In this document: one piece after another, positions 18,040 through 25,851 of the stretch | Position numbering within the stretch: the stretch's first letter is position 1 | Layout: each line of letters starts with the position of its first letter | NCBI RefSeq assembly: GCF_016862935.1 | Contig: NZ_BONX01000048.1 | Span: forward strand, 116,903 to 180,902 | Reading direction: 5' to 3' | Length of the DNA: 64,000 bases | From: Plantactinospora mayteni | Lineage (GTDB): Bacteria; Actinomycetota; Actinomycetes; Mycobacteriales; Micromonosporaceae | Position numbers and translations under genes: made by a program | Notes under the pieces: model-generated | What the model saw: only the letters and a program-made list of their open reading frames with translations | Told to the model about the DNA's origin: nothing | Database searches by the model: none

Positions 18040-19313
18040 TGTCCGATGTCTTCGCCGACCTGGTGGGGCAGCCCGAGGCGGTCGACCTGCTCCGCCGGGC
18101 TGCCGCCGCCGCGGAGGCGATCCGGGCCGCCGCGGTCGCCGAGCTGGTCTCCGTCGACGGCACGGGTCCGACCGACCCGGCGGTCGAGGTCGACCGAGCC
18201 GCCGGTACCCCGGACGCGGCCGGTGCCGGCAGTGCGATGACGCACGCCTGGATCTTCACCGGACCACCCGGCTCGGGGCGGTCGGTCGCGGCCCGGGCGT
18301 TCGCGGCGGCCCTGCAATGTCAGCGGGGCACCGGCTGCGGCGAGTGCGCCGGCTGCCACACGACGCTCGCCGGGACACACGCCGACGTACGGTTCGTGGT
18401 GCCGGAGGGACTCTCCATCGGGGTCGGCGAGATGCGGGCCCTGGTGCTGCGGGCGGCCAGCACGCCGAGCGGGGGACGCTGGCAGGTACTCGTGATCGAG
18501 GATGCGGACCGGCTCACCGAGGCGGCCGGCAACGCGCTGCTCAAGGCGATCGAGGAGCCGCCGCCGCGTACCGTCTTCCTGCTCTGCACGCCGTCGACGC
18601 ACCCGGACGACATCTCGGTGACCATCCGCTCGCGATGCCGGGTGGTGGCGCTGCGCCAGCCGCCGGCCGAGGCGGTGGCGGCCGTACTCCGGGATCGGGA
18701 CGGCATCGCGCCCGACGTGGCGGCCTGGGCGGCAGCGGCGGCCCAGGGACACGTCGGCCGGGCCCGCCGGCTGGCCGGGGATCCGGACGCGCGCAAGCGG
18801 CGGGAGGCGGTACTCGCCCTGCCGCGCAAACTGACCGGCGTCGGTGCCTGCTTCGACGCCGCCTCCGCGCTGATCGAGGCGGCCGAGGCCGAGGCGTCGG
18901 CAGCGGTGGCCGAGGCCGACACGGCCGAGCGGGCCGCGCTGGAGACCGCGCTGGGCGCCGGGGGCACCGGGCGGGGCGCGGCGGGCGCGATCCGGGGCGC
19001 CGCCGGCCAGCTCAAGGACCTCGAACGCCGGCAGAAGTCCCGGGCCACCCGGGCCCAGCGGGACGCGCTGGACCGGGCCCTGGTCGACCTGGCCGGCTTC
19101 TATCGGGACGTACTCACCCGCTCGCTGCGTGCCCCGGTCGAGCCGGTGCACACCGACGTCGCCGGGATGGCCAACTCGGCCGCCGGGAAGTGGACCGCCG
19201 AGGGCACCCTGCGCCGGTTGGAGGCGGTGCTCGGCTGCCGTACGGCGATCGAGACCAACGTCAAGCCACGGATCGCCGTCGAGGCGATGATGCTCGCCCT
19301 CTGGCGCGGCTGA
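18039..19313 (+). CDS. holB: DNA polymerase III subunit delta'
   Basis: 424 residues, a clamp-loader AAA+ subunit. Visible are the P-loop GPPGSGRS (Arg in place of Lys-Thr, as is usual for catalytically inactive delta'), the zinc module CGECAGC, the sensor-region VIEDADRLTEAAGNALLKAIEEPP and RSRCRVVALRQP. It is longer than the E. coli protein because of an Ala/Glu-rich coiled insertion near residues 280-330. TGATG overlap with tmk indicates translational coupling. Confidence 0.92.
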   Translation: MSDVFADLVGQPEAVDLLRRAAAAAEAIRAAAVAELVSVDGTGPTDPAVEVDRAAGTPDAAGAGSAMTHAWIFTGPPGSGRSVAARAFAAALQCQRGTGCGECAGCHTTLAGTHADVRFVVPEGLSIGVGEMRALVLRAASTPSGGRWQVLVIEDADRLTEAAGNALLKAIEEPPPRTVFLLCTPSTHPDDISVTIRSRCRVVALRQPPAEAVAAVLRDRDGIAPDVAAWAAAAAQGHVGRARRLAGDPDARKRREAVLALPRKLTGVGACFDAASALIEAAEAEASAAVAEADTAERAALETALGAGGTGRGAAGAIRGAAGQLKDLERRQKSRATRAQRDALDRALVDLAGFYRDVLTRSLRAPVEPVHTDVAGMANSAAGKWTAEGTLRRLEAVLGCRTAIETNVKPRIAVEAMMLALWRG

Positions 19314-19535
19314 GCGGCACCGTCGCGACTTCCGCAGCCCTGCCGGACCGACCGTCGTGGCCGGCCGCTGATTCCGGACCGCCCGGGAGTTCCGTCCTGA
19401 TCAGGGAGATCTTGGGGCGAAGGGTTCCCTTCGGGTAGGTCGCCCGGTACGGTTCGGTGCCGTAGCGCAGCGAAGGTGGCACATTCGGTGAACCGTCTCG
19501 ACGGCGGTCGCGTCGGGAAGCGGGAGGACCTGCCG

Positions 19536-19862
19536 GTGGCGCGGGAGATCGACCAGTCGTGGGTCGAGGAGGCGATCGAGCGCTATCGGCGCATCGAGAC
19601 GCTGCGGGCCGAGTTCGACGAGGCGATCCGGCGGGTGCAGGTCATCGTCCGCTCCCCGGACGGGCTGGTCGAGCTGATCGTCACCGCCGACGGGGCGGTC
19701 GACGACCTGCGGTTCCTGGGCGCGCCGCAGGTGCGTACCGGGCCGGACGTGGCCCGGTCGGTCAAGGCCGCCATCACGGCCGCCGACGACGCCGCCCGGT
19801 GGGCCCGGGAGAAGCTCTACACCGAGACGTTCGGCGAGTACCGCCGACTGATGGAGGACTGA
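19536..19862 (+). CDS. YbaB/EbfC-like small protein
   Basis: 108 residues from GTG 19536, which has GGGAGG 8 nt upstream; an earlier GTG at 19476 would add 20 unconvincing residues. The pattern of an N-terminal helix (ERYRRIETLRAEFDEAIRRV), three strands (VIVRSPDGLVELIVTADGAVDDLRF) and a long C-terminal helix matches the YbaB/EbfC fold. In mycobacterial ESX-1 loci a YbaB-like protein (EspL) accompanies EspC-type substrates. Here the next two genes are an EspC-like and a WxG protein, so a secretion-accessory or chaperone role is more likely than nucleoid binding. This is inferred. Confidence 0.7.
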   Translation: MAREIDQSWVEEAIERYRRIETLRAEFDEAIRRVQVIVRSPDGLVELIVTADGAVDDLRFLGAPQVRTGPDVARSVKAAITAADDAARWAREKLYTETFGEYRRLMED

Positions 19863-20168
19863 GTGGACGGCCTCCGTGACCTCGCCGGCCGGCTCGACAC
19901 CGCCGGTGGCAGCCTCGCCGACCTCGCGCGCCGGCTGCCGTACGCCGGGCCGGACGGCAGCGCCTTCGCCGCCGACGAGCCGGGGCGGCTCGGCGAGGTC
20001 GGTGGGATCCTGCACCGGCAGTGGTCGACCGCGCTCGACAACCGGGCCCGGGAGCTGCTGGCCACGGCCGAGCGGCTGACCGACACCGGCACCGCGCTGC
20101 GGGTCGCCGCCACCGGATACGCCGACAGCGACGCGGCGGCGTACCACCGGCGGCCGGAGGAGGCGTGA
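19863..20168 (+). CDS. EspC-like type VII secretion target
   Basis: 101 residues. GTG 19863 directly follows the stop of the YbaB-like gene. Two helices are predicted with a turn near GGILHRQWST, and the C-terminal part carries YADSD, a match to the YxxxD type VII secretion signal, followed by an Ala-rich end. Family relatives are exported as dimers with a partner; the coupled downstream WxG protein is the obvious candidate. No ESX core genes (EccB-E, MycP) are in the window. Confidence 0.7.
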   Translation: MDGLRDLAGRLDTAGGSLADLARRLPYAGPDGSAFAADEPGRLGEVGGILHRQWSTALDNRARELLATAERLTDTGTALRVAATGYADSDAAAYHRRPEEA

Positions 20169-20902
20169 TGGACGTCCTCGACCAGCTCGCCGAGCCGGCC
20201 GTCGCGCTGTCCGGGCGGGTCGACGACGTCCTCGCCGCCGCTGGTGCGCCGGACCGGCACCGGATCTGGCCACTGCTGCGCCGGGTCCGGGTGCTGCCCG
20301 GTGACGCCGTGCGGGCGGTGCTCGGGCTGCGGCCCGGGGCGCTGGCCGGCGCCGCCGAGGTGAGCGCGGAACTGCGCCGGACCTACCACGAGGTCGGGGC
20401 GGTGCTGGCCGACGGCGGCTCGTGGCAGGGCCCGGCCGCCGAGGCGTACGCGGCACACCGCAGTGGGGTGGCGGGGCACCTGACCGACCTGGCGGGGCGG
20501 GCGGAGGCGACGGCGGCGTACGCCGAGGCGGTCGCCGGGTGGATCGCCGACACCCGGTACGCGCTGGCCCGTACCCTCGCCGACGTGCTCGGCTCGGCGG
20601 AGGCGGTGGCCGTGGTGACGGCCCGACCGGGCCGGTACGCGTCGGCACCGTCCGGTGTCGTGCCCGGCACTCCGCCGTCCGGTGTCCTGCCCGGCACTCC
20701 GCCGTCCGGTGTCCTGCCCGGCGGACTGCCGGTCGAGTCCGCCGCCGCCGAGATCGGCGCCCGGATCCTGGCCACGGTCGCCGAGGCGTACGACCGGGCG
20801 GAGGCGCTGCCGCAGCGCTGGGCGGCGCAGCTCGACTTCCTCGACCATCGCCCTCCGGACGCGGCACCGGTACGCCCCGACGGCGGCCGGATCGTCCTGT
20901 GA
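20168..20902 (+). CDS. WxG-motif protein, probable type VII secretion partner
   Basis: 244 residues from ATG 20168 (GGAGG just upstream; TGATG overlap with the previous gene). The central region is a long helical hairpin with SWQGPAAEAY at the turn, a WxG motif. After that comes a linker with three PSGVxPGTP-type repeats encoded by a 27-bp tandem array, then another helical stretch. It is larger than classic WXG100 proteins. Its pairing with an EspC-like gene recurs at 58.5 kb in this window with a different 251-residue partner. Confidence 0.65.
   Translation: MDVLDQLAEPAVALSGRVDDVLAAAGAPDRHRIWPLLRRVRVLPGDAVRAVLGLRPGALAGAAEVSAELRRTYHEVGAVLADGGSWQGPAAEAYAAHRSGVAGHLTDLAGRAEATAAYAEAVAGWIADTRYALARTLADVLGSAEAVAVVTARPGRYASAPSGVVPGTPPSGVLPGTPPSGVLPGGLPVESAAAEIGARILATVAEAYDRAEALPQRWAAQLDFLDHRPPDAAPVRPDGGRIVL
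20651..20722. repeat. 27-bp tandem repeat in WxG gene
   Basis: 2.7 copies starting at 20651, 20678 and 20705 encode SGVVPGTPP / SGVLPGTPP. The length is in frame. Confidence 0.85.
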
Positions 20903-21037
20903 CGGATCGATCGCCCTTCCTCCCGACCGGCGATCCGAGCGGCGGTCGCCTGCCGAGCCGGCAACACACGAACGAGTCGAGCCGGCAACGTATGGACGAG
21001 GTTCTGCGGATGGTCGGATCCGTCGTAGGGTGAGCGC

Positions 21038-21883
21038 ATGGGCATGCTGTGCGCGGTCAGCTTCAACCGTTACGGCCGCCTCTACTACCTCGACCCGGGC
21101 GAGCTGCGGCCAGCGGTCGGCGACCGGGTGCTGGTCCCCACCGACGAGGGGACCGAGGTGGCGGAATGCGTCTGGGCCGCGCAGTGGGTGTCGGACGACA
21201 CCAGCGGCTTCCCCCGGCTGGCCGGGCTGGCCGGCGACGAGGACCTGCGCCGCGACGAGATGCTGCGCAAGCGGAAGGCCGAGGCGAAGGTCGCCGCGAA
21301 GCGGCTGATCCGGGAGCACGGGCTGCCGATGAAGGTGGTCGCCGTCGACCACGTCGTCGAGTCGACGCCGAGCGGGCCCGGCGGATCGCGGACCACCATC
21401 TATTTCACCGCGCCACACCGGGTCGACTTCCGGTCGCTGGTCCGCGACCTGGGCGCCACCCTGCACTGCCGGGTCGAGCTGCGCCAACTCTCCGCCCGGG
21501 ACTCGGCCCGGGTGCAGGGCGGGATCGGCTCCTGCGGGCGTGACCTCTGCTGTGCCACCTTCCTGACCGACTTCGAGCCGGTGACGATCAGGATGGCCAA
21601 GGACCAGGAGCTGCCGCTCAACCCGCTGCGCATCTCCGGCGCCTGCGGCCGGCTGATGTGTTGTCTGAAGTACGAGCATCCGCTCTATCAGCAGTTCCAG
21701 GCGTCGGCACCGGCGGTCGGGTCCCGGGTCTCCACTCCGGAGGGATCCGGTCGGGTGGTCGCGCACAGCGTGCCGCGCGACTCCGTGGTGGTCCGGATGG
21801 ACGCCGACGGGTCACGCTGCTCGTGCAGCCGCGCCTCGGTCTGCGGCCCGCGCAAGGCCCACGACGAGCACTACGCCGGCTGA
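21038..21883 (+). CDS. ricT: PSP1-domain protein RicT (YaaT)
   Basis: 281 residues. The PSP1 core contains the conserved Cys-rich stretches GSCGRDLCCATFL, SGACGRLMCCLKYEH and a C-terminal CSCSR...CG. In Bacillus subtilis, RicT is a subunit of a Y-complex with RicA and RicF that binds Fe-S clusters and stimulates RNase Y; the gene lies beside holB there too, and here it is 1.7 kb from holB. ATG 21038 or 21044 can serve as start. In the actinobacterial setting the mechanism is not established. Confidence 0.88.
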   Translation: MGMLCAVSFNRYGRLYYLDPGELRPAVGDRVLVPTDEGTEVAECVWAAQWVSDDTSGFPRLAGLAGDEDLRRDEMLRKRKAEAKVAAKRLIREHGLPMKVVAVDHVVESTPSGPGGSRTTIYFTAPHRVDFRSLVRDLGATLHCRVELRQLSARDSARVQGGIGSCGRDLCCATFLTDFEPVTIRMAKDQELPLNPLRISGACGRLMCCLKYEHPLYQQFQASAPAVGSRVSTPEGSGRVVAHSVPRDSVVVRMDADGSRCSCSRASVCGPRKAHDEHYAG

Positions 21884-21934
21884 CTCCCGTCCTGGCCGGG
21901 GCTCGTCGGCGGAGACGCTGGTGGGTCGGCCGGG

Positions 21935-23659
21935 TCAGCGGAGCGTGAACGGCGGTTCGGCGAGCCGGAACGGCAGCGGCTGGCTCGGCGTCAGCCAGGC
22001 CGCGTCCGGGGTACCGACCGGCTCGGCCTGCCAACGGCGACAGATCTTGTCCACCGCGATCGGGTAGCCGGTGAGCGTACCGTCGGCGGCGATGTGCAGC
22101 CGGAGGAAGCACTTGGCGTCCTCGATGCCCTGCCCGGCGAAGAGTTCGTTGAGGTTGACCCCGAACGAGCCGGCCACCAGCAGATAGAGCGCGGTGAGCT
22201 GGCTGGCCACCAGGCCGGCGATCGGCCCGTAGACCACCGCCGCCGCGACCACCGGTAGCGGCCACGGCCAGGCGTGGAAGAAGAGCTGGAGCCAGAGCCA
22301 GGTACCGGCGGCGGCCAGTCCGATCTGCGCGATGCCGTGACAGAGCCCGAGGATCCAGTGCCGGGCGTGCCGTTTGCCGCTGGCGCTGGGCGGCTTGGCG
22401 AAGAAGACCGCGCCGACCAGCGTGACGAGCAGCATGATGGCCAGCGGGATGCTGAACAGCCGCTGGGCCGCCTCCTCGGAGCGCGGGGCCGCCACCCCGG
22501 CCATGGCCAGCATCAGCAGCGTGTGCAACCCGCCGAGCAGGGTCATGAAGCCCGGGTTGCGCAGCGGGAGCCGGCCGAAGATGCCCCAGCCGTACCGCCG
22601 GGACCGGGCCGCGTCCGGATAGCGGCCGGCCAGCTCGTACGACTGGCTGGTGCTGGCCCGCCGGACCAGGGTGTCCTTCGGTGGTACCTCGATGCGGCCC
22701 GGCAGCTTGTGGGTGGGATAGAGGTAGGCGCCGCCGCCACCGCAGGTGACCAGGTCGCGGTCCGGTCCGGTGTACCGGGCGTAGTGGTGCAGGTCGCCGG
22801 AGAGCAGCAGCCGCACCCGGGCACCGGTCGGCGCGACCACGGTACGGATGAAATAGTCGATGGTGTCGTACTCGTGGGGCTTGTCGACGGCCTTGACCCA
22901 GCTCGGTTCCGGCACCGCGATGATCACCCGAGACTCGGCGGTGAGCCCCTTCGCCGCCTCCTCGAAGTAGCGCAGTTGCGGGTCGTCGAGATAGACCCCG
23001 GACTGCCCGTCCAGTCCGAACAGCCACCAGTCGGCCGGCAACTCGACGGCGAAGTAGGAGCGGCTCTGCGGGGTACGCCAGCCGCCGACGTTGTCGTCCC
23101 GGGAGCGGACGAAGAGCCGGAGGAAGGCGGTGAGGCCGTCGTACCAGTCGTGGTTGCCGGGGACGGCGTAGAGCACCGGAGCCGGGCCGTCGGCCGGTGG
23201 CTGCGGCAGGGCCGCCTGGTAGGGGCCCTTGCAGCGGTTCTCGTACGCCTCGCCGCTGGCCGTCGGATAGACCTGGTCGCCACCCATCAGCAGCATCTGG
23301 CCACGTGGCAGCCGGTGCCCACCGACCTCCAACTCGGGCCGGGTGAGCAGGTAGGCGACCGAGTAGGTGGCGTTGAACCCGTCACCCAGATCGGCCACGA
23401 AGTCCAGCCACAGATCGCCGTCCGGGCCGACCTGCCGGGTCACCATCCCGGGCAGCGAGTTCTGCAACTCCCGCTTGTCCAGGTACGCACCGAAGAGCAG
23501 CGCCAGCAGGGTACGCAGCCCGGTGCTGATCAGCAGCAGCGGCGCCAGCCAGGGCACCGGGCGCTGCGGGGTGAAGCCGAGTTCACGCGGATCGAGGCTG
23601 CCGGGGCGGGGTGGGGCCGCCGGCTGCGCCGGAATCGGCGGCGCCTGGTGATCGGTCAT
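21935..23659 (-). CDS. Membrane metallophosphoesterase
   Basis: 574 residues. The calcineurin-like phosphoesterase core is in the N-terminal two thirds: MGGDQVYPTASGEAYENR, then VPGNHDWYDGL (the GNHD motif), and LLLSGDLHHYARY. Several hydrophobic segments follow near residues 375-505 and one near residue 30, so it is an integral membrane enzyme. The substrate is unknown. ATG 23659 is the start. It converges on ricT and diverges from the tRNA. Confidence 0.85.
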   Translation of the reverse strand: MTDHQAPPIPAQPAAPPRPGSLDPRELGFTPQRPVPWLAPLLLISTGLRTLLALLFGAYLDKRELQNSLPGMVTRQVGPDGDLWLDFVADLGDGFNATYSVAYLLTRPELEVGGHRLPRGQMLLMGGDQVYPTASGEAYENRCKGPYQAALPQPPADGPAPVLYAVPGNHDWYDGLTAFLRLFVRSRDDNVGGWRTPQSRSYFAVELPADWWLFGLDGQSGVYLDDPQLRYFEEAAKGLTAESRVIIAVPEPSWVKAVDKPHEYDTIDYFIRTVVAPTGARVRLLLSGDLHHYARYTGPDRDLVTCGGGGAYLYPTHKLPGRIEVPPKDTLVRRASTSQSYELAGRYPDAARSRRYGWGIFGRLPLRNPGFMTLLGGLHTLLMLAMAGVAAPRSEEAAQRLFSIPLAIMLLVTLVGAVFFAKPPSASGKRHARHWILGLCHGIAQIGLAAAGTWLWLQLFFHAWPWPLPVVAAAVVYGPIAGLVASQLTALYLLVAGSFGVNLNELFAGQGIEDAKCFLRLHIAADGTLTGYPIAVDKICRRWQAEPVGTPDAAWLTPSQPLPFRLAEPPFTLR

Positions 23660-23822
23660 CGATGGCAGCCTAGTCGGGACGGGCGTCGAACCACACTGTC
23701 CGCCTGCTGACCGTTCGGGGCGGTGGCGGAGCTTCGGCCCGGGTCCGACCGCCGTACCGGAGCGCGCTGCCGGGAAACCCCCGAGCCGGGCCGGCGCCCG
23801 GTGTCGTACACTTGCCGGCGTT

Positions 23823-23899
23823 GCCGCCTTAGCTCAGTCGGTCAGAGCGACGCACTCGTAATGCGTAGGTCGACGGTTCGATTCCGTCAGGCGGCTCCA
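23823..23899 (+). tRNA. tRNA-Thr (anticodon CGT), CCA encoded
   Basis: A complete cloverleaf: acceptor GCCGCCT paired with AGGCGGC, D-arm GCTC/GAGC, anticodon stem ACGCA/TGCGT with loop CTCGTAA (anticodon CGT, reads ACG, Thr), T-arm GACGG/CCGTC with loop TTCGATT, discriminator T and an encoded CCA. The last 30 bp before the final CA are repeated at 25088-25117, which marks it as an integration target. Confidence 0.95.
23868..23897 (+). repeat. attL: 3' end of tRNA-Thr
   Basis: 30 bp covering the T-arm and 3' acceptor strand, starting GGTCGACGG and ending GGCGGCTC. Identical to 25088-25117. Confidence 0.8.
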
Positions 23900-23904
23900 G
23901 GGTT

Positions 23905-23940
23905 GAGGCCCTGACCAGCGGGAACGCCGGTCAGGGCCTC
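23905..23940 (+). terminator. Hairpin terminator after tRNA-Thr
   Basis: A perfect 12-bp stem, GAGGCCCTGACC (23905-23916) with its complement at 23929-23940, closes a 12-nt loop and is followed by ATGTTTAT. It differs in sequence from the hairpin behind the second att copy, so the island carries its own terminator. Confidence 0.8.
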
Positions 23941-24094
23941 ATGTTTATCTATGTGGTCTTGAGTCGCCCCGGAAAACCCCGACGCATGCCGGTGGGCGAT
24001 CGGGTTCGACGGTCGCGCGGGGATTGCGGGATGTCGTTCCGGTGTCTGGCGGCCAGGTGTTGGCGGCGAAGGTTCCTCTGTCGGGTCGGCGGTC

Positions 24095-24131
24095 TTGACT
24101 GAGGGCATCCGTAAGTCGTAGCTTACCGTTC
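24095..24131 (+). promoter_or_regulatory. arsR promoter with overlapping operator; leaderless start
   Basis: TTGACT at 24095-24100 and TAGCTT at 24119-24124 are spaced 18 bp. Seven bases after the -10 comes the GTG start at 24132, so the transcript probably begins at the start codon. The inverted repeat GTAAG-N6-CTTAC at 24111-24126 overlaps the -10 and is a natural autoregulatory ArsR operator. Confidence 0.65.
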
Positions 24132-24455
24132 GTGGATGCTTACCAAGCTGTCGACGGCTTTGATGCTTTGGGGGATCCGACCAGGCGCGCCATCGTCGCG
24201 TGCCTGGCTGAGCGACCGCGGGCCGTCGGCGAACTCGCCGACGTGTTGCCGATCAGCCGGCCGGCGGTATCCCAGCATCTGAAGGTACTCAAGGACGCCG
24301 GGCTGGTCACCGATCGCGCGGCCGGCACGCGGCGGGTCTATCGGCTCAATCCGGCGGGCGTGGCCGCGTTGCGCGACCAACTTGAGACGTTCTGGAACCG
24401 CGCGCTGGACAGCTATCAGGACGTCGTGGAACAACCGAACGAGGAGAAGTCATGA
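24132..24455 (+). CDS. ArsR/SmtB-family repressor
   Basis: 107 residues from GTG 24132, with no Shine-Dalgarno (see leaderless promoter). Winged-helix features: FDALGDPTRRAIVACLAERP, ISRPAVSQHLKVLKDAGLV (recognition helix) and RRVYRLNPAG (wing). No metal-binding Cys pair is seen, so this is the non-metal subgroup that is commonly coupled to SRPBCC proteins. The ATGA overlap with the next gene shows an operon. Confidence 0.88.
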   Translation: MDAYQAVDGFDALGDPTRRAIVACLAERPRAVGELADVLPISRPAVSQHLKVLKDAGLVTDRAAGTRRVYRLNPAGVAALRDQLETFWNRALDSYQDVVEQPNEEKS

Positions 24456-24931
24456 CCGAAGCAACGGCTGTGGTTCGCCGGCAGATCGTCGTCGAGGCGC
24501 CGATCGAGCGGGCCTTCACCGTGTTCACCGAGCGGTTCGGCGACTTCAAGCCGCCGGAGCACAACCTGCTCGGTGCGGCGATCGCCGAGACCGTCTTCGA
24601 ATCGAAGGTCGGCGGTCACATCTACGACCGGGGCGTGGATGGCAGCGAGTGCCGCTGGGCGCGGGTACTGGCCTACGAACCACCCGACCGGGTCGTGTTC
24701 AGTTGGGACATCAGCCCGCAGTGGCAGGTCGAGACCGATCCGGACCTCACCAGCGAGGTCGAGGTGCGGTTCATCGCCGAGACCCCGCAGCGTACCCGGG
24801 TGGAGCTGGAACATCGCCAGCTCGACCGGCATGGCCCTGGCTGGCAGTCCGTCAGCGATGGCGTTGCCCACGATGAAGGATGGCCGCTGTACCTGACCCG
24901 GTACGCCGCTCTGTTCCCCGAGGGCAGCTGA
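24452..24931 (+). CDS. SRPBCC (AHSA1-like) family protein
   Basis: 159 residues. The N-terminal VVRRQIVVEAPIERAFTVFT, the central WARVLAYEPPDRVVFSWDI and the C-terminal helix region DEGWPLYLTRYAALF are typical of the START/Bet v1-like AHSA1 fold, which has a hydrophobic ligand cavity. Ligand unknown. It overlaps arsR by 4 bp and is presumably controlled by it. Both genes lie inside the att-flanked island as its only protein cargo. Confidence 0.85.
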   Translation: MTEATAVVRRQIVVEAPIERAFTVFTERFGDFKPPEHNLLGAAIAETVFESKVGGHIYDRGVDGSECRWARVLAYEPPDRVVFSWDISPQWQVETDPDLTSEVEVRFIAETPQRTRVELEHRQLDRHGPGWQSVSDGVAHDEGWPLYLTRYAALFPEGS

Positions 24932-24959
24932 ATTCTGCCGATCAAGAACTGACCATCAA

Positions 24960-25051
24960 TGAACCTTTTTCAACCTCCCCTTGCGGTCCGTGGTGGCCGC
25001 AGGTGGAAGGCGGGGCGCATGTGCCGCGCGGTTCAGGTTGAAAAAGGTTCA
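24960..25051. mobile_element. 92-bp terminal-inverted-repeat element, copy 1
   Basis: Ends are a perfect 17-bp inverted repeat (TGAACCTTTTTCAACCT and its complement). A second 92-bp copy at 56417-56508 is about 88% identical (11 differences) with conserved ends. It is non-coding and MITE-like in size and form, or alternatively a structured RNA. CAATG occurs on both sides (24957-24961 and 25050-25054) if the ends are taken as AACC/GGTT; copy 2 shows no such duplication. Confidence 0.75.
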
Positions 25052-25087
25052 ATGACAAGCCTGGCGGCACAGTGGTCGAGAAACTTG

Positions 25088-25117
25088 GGTCGACGGTTCG
25101 ATTCCGTCAGGCGGCTC
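25088..25117 (+). repeat. attR: duplicated 3' end of tRNA-Thr
   Basis: 30 bp identical to 23868-23897; the upstream part of a tRNA is absent, so this is not a second tRNA gene. Confidence 0.8.
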
Positions 25118-25121
25118 AGCC

Positions 25122-25163
25122 GAAGCGGTGCCCTGGCCGATGTCTATCGCAGGGCACCGCTTC
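25122..25163 (+). terminator. Hairpin terminator behind attR
   Basis: A perfect 14-bp stem (GAAGCGGTGCCCTG at 25122-25135 with 25150-25163). Its position 4 bp after the tRNA-derived repeat suggests it is the original tRNA-Thr terminator, displaced by the insertion. Confidence 0.75.
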
Positions 25164-25656
25164 AGCGTTCGTACCGCCGTTGTCGATCGGCATGATCGGC
25201 GGACCGGCGCGGCGGAGCAAGATCATCGAGGTGACCCCGCTGCCGCTGAGCATCGACCAGGTCTCCTCCGTGCTCGGGGCACTGCCTCGGACGCGATCCC
25301 AGAAAGTGAGCCAGCTACCTACTCTGGGGATCGGTCGGCTTCGCGACCTTCCGGCTGTTGGTCTCCCGGTGCGGCTCGACGTCGAACCCCTCGACGGCTC
25401 CACCTTGGCCCTTCTGAGCAGGCAACCTTCGCCCGAGCGGGGGCGATCTCTCCGTGAGGTCCAGTGCGGTTACCCAGGTCGGCCGGCGGGAGAGCGCCGG
25501 TTGTCGGGTTGACTGAACTCACCGAGCCGGTAACGTCGGGCCCGACCGGCAGTTACTTACGGCATGGCAAGGGTAACCAGAAGTGATCTTGTCGCTGGCG
25601 ACAGTACGCTGGGAAGCACCAACCAGGATCCGCCATCCGCCTGGAAGGTCAACAAG
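25164..25656 (+). other. Gap without a convincing gene
   Basis: 493 bp. An open frame from ATG 25192 to 25512 exists on the + strand, but it has no ribosome site and no recognisable protein pattern, and its reading extends through the tRNA-like repeat upstream. It may be a decayed gene. The promoter of the next pair probably lies in the right half. Confidence 0.4.
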
Positions 25657-25851
25657 ATGACCCCGCCGCTTGCTGCTTCTGCACAGCAGGACGACGCCTG
25701 CACCTGGCAGCCCTCTCGTCAGGAGTGGGACGCGTTCGTCCAACGTCAGCTTGACGAACTCGGGTTGACGTACGAAGAACTGGCCGGTCAGGCCGCGAGG
25801 CGTGACTTCCGGTCGCCCGAGGCGCTTGTCCTCTGGACGATGATCGGGTGA
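25657..25851 (+). CDS. Small protein of unknown function (64 aa)
   Basis: Start ATG 25657 is preceded by GGAAGG about 9 nt upstream; an in-frame ATG at 25564 lacks a ribosome site. The product is small and acidic, with a helical segment (QEWDAFVQRQLDELGLTYEEL) reminiscent of a short DNA-binding or partner-binding helix pair. Its stop overlaps the next start by 4 bp (GTGA), so the two are co-translated. I do not recognise the family. Confidence 0.6.
   Translation: MTPPLAASAQQDDACTWQPSRQEWDAFVQRQLDELGLTYEELAGQAARRDFRSPEALVLWTMIG

Larger units (their letters stand above)
23868..25117. mobile_element. tRNA-Thr-integrated mini-island, no integrase
   Basis: Perfect 30-bp direct repeats bound a 1,220-bp repeat-to-repeat interval. 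The left copy is the 3' end of the intact tRNA-Thr gene; the right copy is only that 3' fragment. The cargo is a hairpin terminator, an arsR-SRPBCC operon and a 92-bp terminal-inverted-repeat element. This is the layout left by a site-specific integrase acting at a tRNA 3' end, but no integrase or excisionase is encoded, so it is either a remnant or a non-autonomous element. Confidence 0.75.

Noticed and set aside
25088..25117. Possible second tRNA-Thr gene
   Set aside because: Only the T-arm and 3' acceptor strand are present; the 5' acceptor, D-arm and anticodon arm are missing.
25192..25512. 106-residue open frame after the tRNA island
   Set aside because: No ribosome site, no recognisable pattern, and the frame continues upstream through the tRNA-derived repeat.
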